Source: Apostichopus japonicus (lineage: Eukaryota; Echinodermata; Holothuroidea; Aspidochirotida; Stichopodidae). Taken from it: a stretch of DNA of 64,000 bases. The notes beneath the pieces are model-generated. The model had not been told where the DNA came from, did not search any database, and saw only the letters and a list, made by a program, of their open reading frames with translations. This document shows, piece by piece, positions 54,815 through 64,000 of this stretch. The number at the start of each line of letters is the position of its first letter. Within the stretch, counting starts at the first letter, position 1. A program made the translations under genes and the position numbers. The stretch spans positions 990,001 through 1,054,000 of the forward strand of contig NC_092577.1 of the NCBI RefSeq assembly GCF_037975245.1, in the 5' to 3' direction.

Positions 54815-56973
54815 GGGGGTCCCCTCGGCGTGTTAAACAGTTTCAATATATCATTTTTGAGGGCATCTCAGTGTTTGATGGTTGGTCAATGATTCCCAAA
54901 CCTCTTTGCTTATAAACCAAAAACAAGGAATTTTATCCAAAATTTCTTCTCCACTCAACAATTTTTGGTAACACTATGACACCCAATGGGAGTAGTCCAT
55001 TCAAATTGCCGAGTTTACTCCACTTTTTCTTTTTTTATTACCTAATGTGCACCTGTGCTTCTCTTTGTGTCTCTCTTACGCAGGTGTTGTCTTTGTTTAT
55101 GAACCCCCCGGGACGGTCTCGTTGTAACTTCTATTGTCTTCATAAGTATACAATGTTGACGTGAAAAAATGTCAAAAGCCGCGTGAGTCGTTCTTCCGGC
55201 AAAACATGACAACGTGTTCACAATAATAATAGTTAACATCGGGGAATTCGGCTAATATCGATTGGGAGTGTATTTTTATTCCTTCGCCTTGTTCTTGTTT
55301 TAGCGTTTGGTCTTCAGTTTTACCAATACTACTGCATGTTGCTCAATCTAAACCTGCTATTCGTCCAGCTAAGACTCTCAATAATTCCGTTCTCTTTCAC
55401 CAAATGAACATAAATGTAAGTAAATGATTTTCTCAACATTTTTTAGCCTCGCGTAGAGATAAGACAAATTCGACTAGAGGGAATTTGAAAAATAGGATCT
55501 TTTTGGGAGGGTTCTTAACTAAACTTGTTCCAGATGTTTAAGTCATTACCTATTAAAACTTACATAACAGAAAACACCATCCCACGTGACATTTCTTTGG
55601 TACTTTTCTAAGGGAAAGTCACCCAGGAATGAGCCTGGGCACGAAATTCAAACGACTTGAGATCCACTCTCAACCCCAGTCCCCTTGCATCGAGACTGTG
55701 ACCGTGTGATCATGAAGTTATAATCTTTAATGTGAATCACGAGTCCCTTGGTAAGAGAATAGATACTACACATGATAGTAGTAGTTAAAGATCATCCTTA
55801 TTCCACCTAAATATGCGATGAAATCTCAGAAAATGGTAACTGACGCCTAGGTTCCAACTCATTGAGACATTTTCAAGTCTTATTGAACACTCCTCTGTCA
55901 TTTCGAGAGCCAGGCTTCACAGAGAACTACTTTTGAATACATTTCACAATATTCTAGCATTTAAAAATGCAAAAACATACTGATGTCCTCTGAATTTGAT
56001 AATTAACGTGTATTATAATAATATCACGGCGTTATGTTATCACTGATGCGTAACAAAAGACTTCAAATAATTGAATAGAGTTTGTATGTAATTTATAAAG
56101 ATTTACTACAACTCATATACAAGAAATATAAATGCTTCACATGTATGTTTTCACAATGAAACAGACGACAATGCTCAAAGCAGAGATCATTCCATTATTA
56201 TAACAGTTCGTATTTTGACCGTTGTAAAGAAGAGCAGAAACTTCTGTTGGAGAAATTTGTTTTGATTGCCAATACTTCTGAGCAGTTTATGCATTTGTTT
56301 GTGCGTAAAATATAAGACATAGGCGGGATATCCGTGTCATTTCCTTTCCTCCCGTCTCCTTTTTTCCTTGTCCTATATGCTCCTTCTTAGCAGACATAGT
56401 TTTGTCACAATGTTAGAAAGTTGTAAACATTTGTTTTGAAAAACAAATTATAAAGATAGATGTACTTTTTGATTTTTATTGAAGTAAAAAAATGCGACAC
56501 ATGATCATGGTATAGCAAGTGCGATCAATAACCAGTGTTTCCACATTTCAGAAATGAATTACGCCGCTACATATCCTGAAATCGGGTTACTTTTTCCCGA
56601 AATGTACTGATTTCAACGGTTGTTAGCCTTAATTATTGTATGGTGTACACGAACCGCCCCTCGTTAGTCCCAGAAATATTTTTGATATATATAAATTTCC
56701 TTCAAGGTGGAAACACTGTCACGAACTTATTTTATGCAAATATACTTTCTGAACAACTTTTGTTCACCACCATTCAACATTTCAGCAAATTTGTCCAAAC
56801 GATATTTTTTCCTTCATAAAATGACCTCTCGTGAATTCAAATGACCTTCATTTTTTTGAAATGTGATCGCATTTCGGCAGAATCGCACGATCGCTATGGC
56901 TCAGCTGAAAGCTCCCAGCCGAGGTAAAATGTGTTCATGGAGACTACATTTATTATTCAAGAATACATTTCAG

Positions 56974-56975
<2 letters not shown>
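54815..56975. other. Intergenic, no gene recognised
   Basis: No credible exon, tRNA or complete repeat seen on either strand. Confidence 0.5.
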
Positions 56976-57025
<50 letters not shown>

Positions 57026-57150
57026 GTGTATAAAATGTTCCAAGTAGAACACGACAGAGTGCTCAATTCCGCGTTATGAAGAAGAGCGTAATGTAAATTT
57101 TGAATTTTGCAGCCAAACCTCTACTCAGAGGTTTGGCTGCAAAATTCAAA

Positions 57151-57202
<52 letters not shown>
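56976..57202. repeat. Perfect palindrome between two (TA)n tracts
   Basis: (TA)n at about 56978-57021 and 57155-57201. Between them, 57094-57122 is the exact inverse complement of 57127-57155 (29-bp arms, 4-nt loop ACTC). Confidence 0.95.
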
Positions 57203-57205
<3 letters not shown>

Positions 57206-57567
57206 ATAATGTAACTTTTAACGTTTTAATCGTGGGAGGCTCAAACCAAACTATAAATTAAAATCTATACTTTGCATACGCCACCCTGCCGACTGCTAAT
57301 CGGAATATCGCTACATGTTGAGTTTCCTCGACTGAAGGTTGACGCGCGGGTCGCAACACACGTAATACACGTACGCAGACTGCAGGGTTGACTGTTCACA
57401 ATTATCCACGTTATGAAGATCCGGTTTGGGGAGGGGGAAGGGTTCAAATTTTCTGTCACGTTGGAAATGAAGTTGATATATTTTCTCTGGCCGAACATAC
57501 TTTTCTAGTAAATAGTTACAACGTTACACAGTGTTGCACACAAGTACGAGCGTGTTCGAACCCAACG

Positions 57568-57862
57568 CAGGCGCGTAGCCAGGAATTTGCCAAGGGAGGG
57601 GCGAAACTGTAGATTCGGCATTGCAAACTATCTAAGCGTAGCGCCACCATAGTTGGCGCGAAGCGTACAAGAAAATTTTGGCCGAAAATGCCTCCCAGAT
57701 CGCTGGAAATGGCACTTTTTAGTTGCATCTTAGCATTTTCTCTTTTGAAAATACTTGCGCCGGATATCATAAAAACATTAAAAAAAATTTTTGAAAATAT
57801 GCTCAAGGGGGGGGCGGCTGCCCCCTTCGCCCCCCCCCCCCCCCCCCTTGGCTACGCGCCTG
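57568..57862. mobile_element. hAT-like MITE, 295 bp, exact 8-bp TSD
   Basis: TIRs CAGGCGCGTAGCCA and inverse TGGCTACGCGCCTG, flanked by the exact repeat ACCCAACG (57560-57567 and 57863-57870). Carries one minus-orientation core module (about 57618-57720) and C-runs. Confidence 0.92.
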
Positions 57863-57870
57863 ACCCAACG

Positions 57871-58879
57871 TGACAGCGTGTCTCGCTTCTATAGTGCAGA
57901 GGTCAGAATAACAGTGCAGTCTATAAGAATAAAAAAATAAAAGTGAAAAAGGAATTGACCTAGACTATATTTGCACTAGCTCCGATTAGAAAATTAATGC
58001 CTTTTTATTTATTTATTTTTTTTAAACTTAGTTTTTTAATATTCTGTATTATCTGATTGAGGTTAAAGTAATAAAAACAAATTATGATCGATCGTACAGA
58101 TTATATTCTAAGCGGTTGGTTGTGTTCCCCATGGTGACTAATCCTTTCACACATATATTTCGTTAAGCACAGAATATATTGTGCACGTGTTGCATATCCA
58201 CATGTATGTAATAACCTATGGCACAAAATATGTCTGTTGCCTGTGCTGCTATTTTGTATAACGAGTACCAAAATTTTAGCCTAGTATCAGCTAATACGCA
58301 AATGTAAAAAAAAGGGGGGGCACTTTGACACAATATATCGCTGCCTATAGGCAATGCAACAGAGAAAGATATAAGAGGGTGCTTTGGTTACACGGCCACT
58401 AGAGTCCCTTTATAGATATGGAGGGCCACAACGTAACGTGCTACATAGATATATTATCATTAATCTATGCACAGCCGAAATAATTTGTTTGCTGACGTTC
58501 TTCAAATTGCTGATAAAACCGTGAAATACTGGCATTTTGCCATTTGTACTTCCAAATGCAGAACATGATATACCGGTAACCATTCTTGGGCGATTTACCT
58601 TCATTTGTTGCAATGCAATTTCCGTAACGTTGTGCTCCGTGCCTCCTCTTTCTGTGGCTTTACGTCTGACTTTCATATCAAATTGTTATACCTAGCAACG
58701 TAATCATGGTTCGATGATGTTCGTATTAAAGTTGTACCATTCTAATATTGTAGGGCAACCATTTGACCGAGAGAAAAAAAATAAGTTTATACAGGCTATA
58801 TATGTATATTGAAATAATGTACTACACTTAGTATTGAAGGTTCCACTCTCCTATGTATACTGTAGTGAATGTCATGCCT
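57871..58879. other. Intergenic, no gene recognised
   Basis: AT-rich; the minus-strand frame at 58410-58676 has no recognisable character. Nothing else seen. Confidence 0.5.
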
Positions 58880-59178
58880 TATACTACAGTTGTTCGTATT
58901 AAACGTTATTCAGCCTACATATACTACAGTTGGTAGTATTGAAGGTTATACAGCCTAAGTATAGTACAGTGGTTAGTTTTAAACGTTATTCAGCTTATAG
59001 ATATACTACAGTTTTTAGTATTTAACGATATACAGCCTAAGTATATAGGCTACTACAGTTAGTAGTATTGAAGGTTATACAGACTAAGTATACTACAGTT
59101 GTTAGTATTAAACGTTATTCAGCCTATAGATATACTACAATTGGTAGTATTGAACGTTATACAGCCTAGGTATACCAC
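58820..59178. repeat. ~44-bp degenerate minisatellite
   Basis: Units ATATACTACAGTTGGTAGTA + TTGAAGGTTATACAGCCTAA, about seven copies of 40-48 bp, alternating GAAGGTTATACAG and AAACGTTATTCAG variants. Confidence 0.85.
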
Positions 59179-60026
59179 ACAAACATGGTTTAATGGTATT
59201 CTTTTGACTGTCAAATGGTTTACCCGTTAACTTTTTCTCAATATATACTTGTTATATTTAGCTGGATGATTCTTTACCGGTTATCGTAAACCCTATAGTT
59301 TATATACTTCCCACCTCTTGATGTATCGCTGCGGATGTCCATGATACCACACGACACTGAACTTTATACCATTACCTATAGTTAAACTATATACAGATAA
59401 GGTATAACAGTTGCTTTAATTAAGGAAGGAACAAGGGCTATTTATACCACTCAAAAGATTTTAAAGGGCAACTTCCGCACTTCGCAGTTTGCTAAGATGA
59501 TCGATGTTCCTGATACACAGCTTATATGAAAAAGATATTCAAATTATGCCTGTTATTGTGTGGAAACGGTTATCAAGGAAACTAAAATCTCAAATAAACC
59601 GCAGCGAGATAATCTATTTGATTTATGTTAACGTCTTTTTTCATATCTTTTCTTCTTTTATTTCTTTTTTTTTGGGGGGGGGCGGCATTTTCATTTACAC
59701 GCGACTGTTAGGTCGGAGAGCTGTTAGTTTATATTTCTTATAATATGAATTATGCATAAAATTCATATTGAAAGGATCGATCTTCTCGCACAACAGATCG
59801 TAAAACGACTTCAGTAAGCATACAATGTCGACAAATGACCATACGCGGATGTGCAAATACATTTTTAACCTTGATAACCATTGTGTTTATTTCGAACATA
59901 TACATGAGGGATGCCTTACAAGGTATAAGCTATACCCTTGCCTAACGTATATGTGTAAAATTATTAAATTAAATTTCTATAGTCTCAGAACATGCGTAGA
60001 CATGCAGTTGACGATACTAGACCGTT

Positions 60027-60410
<384 letters not shown>

Positions 60411-62975
60411 AGCATATGTAACCATTTAATGCCAATCTAGCATATTTGCGGTTCAGATAGGGCCTTGAGATAAAAAAAAAATCATACTTACGCGACCAAC
60501 TAAAGCAATGTTTGAATTGCCTATGATTAGGACGTGAAGGTGAGTTTCAGTCACAAATCAGAGAACGAAGTCCAAAAACGAAGAAGACACATTCTGTCTG
60601 CGCTTATGAAATAAGTCAAGCATTCCCAAATTTGTGATAGAAATACTGTAATTAGACAATATCCCAGCACAGCTATAAGAAAGGCTACTTACATTAACAT
60701 ATGTTGAATACGGAGCCAAAGAGCTGATATTTTTGCACTTTCCATGCAATTAAAACAAGTATTTCTTAATTATTTTTGCAAAAGCATTTCATCTGACTTT
60801 ATTCTCTTTTTGGTACTCATGCGTGTGCGAGTATCCGGATCGCATTCACCGTCCTATCAGTGTGGCGTTTACGCGTTTCAACTCCCGTATTCGGCTCGGC
60901 TACCCGACGTACCGGCCCCCTCCCTCCCCCAATGCCATCGTCCATATATGTATAGCGGCGTGTTGAAACCACATACACCTGTCCATAATACTGGGCCGGG
61001 AGAAGGCGAGGGGGGAGCTGGGGTGGTGTGGGGTAGGTCGCGAGTACACAGCAGAAGCATGGATCAATTACAGATGTCTGTAGCAGATTATAGTGTGTTA
61101 TTGATATATTTATTTATACATTGCACATAGTCCCATAAAATACCAATAAATTAATATACACTGATATAGAAGCACTGCTTAGAAGCTGTTAAAGAAATAA
61201 TAATAATATTATTAATAATAAACAGAGAATACAGAGGTGAGTGTAAAATAAGTACAAGAGAAATATTAAATACAGCATTCACTTTCATATAATAACCAAG
61301 GTAAACCTTTGACACAGATAAGAGAATGTACATTGTAAACTGAGGGCGTGCTTACTACCTATTTTTTAGAGTTTCTATAAAGGTACTCTATTATTTTTGT
61401 ATTGAGGAATGAATGGACAGATGTTATATTGGCTTATTCCTTGCAGTATGACGGAAAAGCAATTTTTTTTTGTGGTGAATAAATATTTTTCGAACCCCAC
61501 ACCCGGTGAATGCGTTTGGCTATCTCTTATTATACTAGTGAGTGATATTAGTAAAATGCAATGTAACACCTATAGTTGTGTAATGATTTTTGCAAAGTTA
61601 TACAATTACGTGGTACAGTTGAAAACATTATATATGTTTTGTGTTATAAGCTAGCATACACTAGCCTAACATATAGATGCCCTAAACATTCTGTTCAAAT
61701 ATTACTAATACCACATGCGCCTAGATAAGATACCATCATAAGCCGTGAATGGCCAATGAGATAAGTGTAATCTTTAGCAGACGACATACTGATAAATAGC
61801 GTAACTTATAGTAGTCAGGGTTAGCTAATAATGTTGAGAGTTCATTTACACAATCTAAGGAAATTGGGAGCCCCAAGCAGTGTTGAGATAATTATGTGAA
61901 TATGCATAATATGTAAATATGCATTGTTTGATCACTGAGTATTGTTCACCTAAATCACTCGGGTCCACTTTACACTCTCCTCACCACTCCCCCACCTTTG
62001 AAGTCCTGTGTACGTCACTGATCTCACATCATATTCACTACCAAATATTGGAAATGAGATAAGAACCCTCTGGCAGAGAGAGGTACATGCGCAGCTACTA
62101 CCGTAGCACAGGGAAGGACAAAAATATAGTCTCATCTTCTCGTGTTAAACACAATTCTATCCTACCGGGACATTGGGAGCATATGTGGGCTAAACATTGG
62201 CCAGCCTAGTGTTAGGTTATATCCTACATAAATACATTCAGCACATTCCCACAACAATCAAATTGTGTAGACTAAATAAAAGAACAAAACAACAAGTCTT
62301 CCTTTTATCCGTACTGTTGGAATTTCTTTTCGTTGAGCTCAATGTTACGCATACTTTCTTCATACCGTAGCTGGGCTAGTTTCCTTGACAACACGTACAA
62401 ATGTAAGTTTGTGCCTCGACCGAGAACCAGCGGCTCATCACGTTTCTCGATTATATCAGGCTGTGTCCTATTTGTATGAATGAATGAAAATGATTGAGCG
62501 AACGTCTTACATTACACATGGCATCTCGTATTAATGAGAGCAAATATATGAGTTATTGTTAACCTTGAGGAGGAGGGGGGGGGGGGTGAGCATCGTATAA
62601 CCAGTGGCATCGATAGCCAGGTCACTCCCTAAAGTAAATACGAAAATGGGAATAGATTATTTCCTATCCCATATTTCTTCGCCCCCCCCACCTCACCTCC
62701 ACACTTGACCCAGAGCTGTCGCCCAATTAGCCATACTCCCCACTCTCGTCAGGCATGTACATAATTGCCCCCCCCCCCCTTTCACTTGTTCACTGCGTGG
62801 GTGTGATGTATGTGTGTGTGTGCTCATCTGTGTATGTGTGAAATATACATTGTGGTCTGACGACATATAGCAGGTAAACCAACTCGTATATATATACGTT
62901 GCCATATATCAGGGAAAATAAAAGGTCACATGTTATTTTCCTGTCAGTTACAAAAGGGTCCATATTTAAACTTAC
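60411..62975. other. Intergenic or intronic to the minus-strand gene; no exon recognised
   Basis: GC-richer block at about 60830-61060 with C- and G-runs; G/C runs at 62572-62586 and 62768-62780. If the minus-strand gene continues leftwards, this is its second intron, but I could not identify its next exon. Confidence 0.45.
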
Positions 62976-63149
62976 CCAAGCATCGGATTGGGCAGACCGT
63001 GATCACCGTTGACCGCTCTGTCTATTATGTCCAGGTTACCGGTTAACCGCGATATTAGATCTTGTAGTTCATCTTCGTAGATCTTAAGTAAGGTTTTTCT
63101 CAATAGAGACACGCCATCGAAAGAGTCCGATGGTGGAATTGAGTTTTCA
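62976..63149 (-). CDS. Minus-strand gene, exon 2
   Basis: 174 nt between acceptor TTACAG (63150-63152) and donor GTAAGT (62975-62970). The open frame continues upstream to 63349 but that part is intron. Confidence 0.62.
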
Positions 63150-63962
63150 CTGTAAGAATTAAATACATCAATTTGTTTTGTCAATGAAGTAAAGAGACAT
63201 TCCGGTGACTGAAGTTGATTGGTTAGGACAATTATTTGCATGTTTAGGCTAAAACAACATACTTTATAGCAGTTTGTATGACGAAGATGTGAATGTTTGA
63301 AATTTGGCGGTATTTTGCATCTGGCAACCGTGACAGTGACCGACATCATTACTCATCAGGGCAATTGAAATAAAAAGAATTGTCTTTGTTTTTCTTTAAA
63401 ATATTTAAATCAGTTAACCACAGAGCAAACAATATTTCTACAAGTAAAGATGTAATTTTTTATTAGGAAATTCTAGATACAGCGACAACAAAAACGAAGC
63501 TAGGCAAAAAAATGTATCACATTTCAAAAATACATGTCTAGAACAAGAATATTATAATGATAGGAAAATACAGCTTTGAAGAACACCTGACGCGATGTCA
63601 TCACATATGATATGTTAGCCCACTGCCCTCCCCAATTCAATAAATGGCTCTTTCAAGGAGACTTATATGCTGGCCTAGATAAATCCTTCCCTGGAAAGAG
63701 ATCACAGTAGGTGGTTTCTGAATTGTTCAATGAACAGCTGCATATATTGCTGTTGATGTGTCCATAAAATGTTTCGTTTTTTTATACTAAATTGTCTCCT
63801 TTTGATTCAAATAAATCGAAGGCTAACTTACACTTCTGTAGAGATTACTCCATGGCCAGTAGTGCTTTCTTCTCTGCCTGGCGCAGGCGCACAATACACA
63901 CACAAAAGGACACTACAAATCACAATGCCTCTTATAGATGACCTCACGGATGACGTCATCAT
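62976..63962 (-). CDS. First two coding exons of an unrecognised secreted/membrane protein (partial)
   Basis: Minus strand, join(63962..63832, 63149..62976). Exon 1 starts at ATGATG and encodes MMTSSVRSSIRGIVICSVLL then CVYCAPAPG, a signal peptide or signal anchor. It ends two bases into a Val codon at donor GTAAGT. Exon 2 begins after acceptor TTCTTACAG, restores the frame, and encodes SFDGVSLLRKTLLKIYEDEL then QDLISRLTGNLDIIDRAV, an amphipathic helix, ending GLPNPMLG at donor GTAAGT. 101 residues visible; the remainder lies further left and was not found. Splice signals and phase match make this a real gene start; the family is not recognised. The helix after a signal sequence recalls the N-termini of vWA/Cache (alpha2delta-like) proteins, but that is only a weak impression. 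Confidence 0.6.
63832..63962 (-). CDS. Minus-strand gene, exon 1 (signal sequence)
   Basis: 131 nt: 43 codons plus two bases. Hydrophobic core GIVICSVLLCVYC followed by APAPG, a plausible signal-peptidase region. Donor GTAAGT on the minus strand (63831-63826). Confidence 0.6.
63951..63958. promoter_or_regulatory. CRE-like palindrome at the start codon
   Basis: TGACGTCA, the full CREB/ATF consensus, overlaps codons 2-4 of the minus-strand gene. It may be regulatory or simply coding (Met-Thr-Ser). Confidence 0.3.
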
Positions 63963-64000
63963 GGTAGCTCTATTGTTCCTTTGTCTACAAACTGAAAACG

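Noticed and set aside
60744-61130. 128-codon plus-strand ORF
   Set aside because: Spans a GC-rich, run-containing block; no domain and no supporting exon boundaries.
63150-63349. Upstream half of the 125-codon minus-strand ORF
   Set aside because: Lies before acceptor TTCTTACAG; the phase-matched exon 1 at 63832-63962 is the better N-terminus.

Overview
The window is animal nuclear DNA: intron-split genes with GT/AG boundaries, AATAAA poly(A) signals, abundant DNA transposons, LINE tails and minisatellites. A single unc-45 myosin-chaperone gene, a giant vWD/LamG/EGF mosaic protein and the repeat style suggest a marine invertebrate deuterostome. I would guess an echinoderm such as a sea cucumber, but that is inference from general style, not a database match.

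Layout. (1) 2-18815, + strand: the 3' part of a giant gene, open at the left edge. Five visible exons encode 5207 residues: eight repeats of [vWD-like, LamG-3-like, Cys-rich helical module, EGF-like], then a Ser/Lys/Glu/Asp-rich stalk with a coding 72-bp minisatellite, one transmembrane helix and a short basic tail. It looks like a very large type I cell-surface adhesion or matrix protein. Its poly(A) signal is at 19748. (2) 19771-31500: intergenic and transposon-rich. I could delimit several hAT-like elements by terminal inverted repeats (TIRs) and exact 8-bp target duplications, including a three-level nest at 25538-28476 (hAT in hAT, with a 5'-truncated LINE inside the inner one) and a 2082-bp element inside an older one at 21078-23814. 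There is also a 456-bp foldback element at 23985-24440. (3) 31500-52330, + strand: a complete unc-45 gene, 17 coding exons and 920 residues, with an N-terminal TPR domain, central armadillo region and UCS domain. Its introns carry most of the window's minisatellites: a 40-bp array split by a hAT MITE, arrays that copy splice-donor regions, and a 1.9-kb 39-bp array with a 629-bp higher-order repeat. (4) 52331-62975: mostly non-coding, with two further hAT MITEs, long (TA)n tracts, a perfect 29-bp-arm palindrome and a ~44-bp minisatellite. (5) 62976-63962, - strand: the first two coding exons of an unrecognised gene encoding a secreted or membrane-anchored protein; the rest was not found.

The genes show no shared pathway. 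UNC45 is a cytosolic Hsp90 co-chaperone that folds myosin, the giant protein is extracellular, and the minus-strand product probably enters the secretory pathway. The most notable biology is the repeat structure: one ~105-bp internal core recurs in hAT-like elements with four different terminal repeats, and UNC45 introns hold tandem copies of its own exon/intron boundaries.
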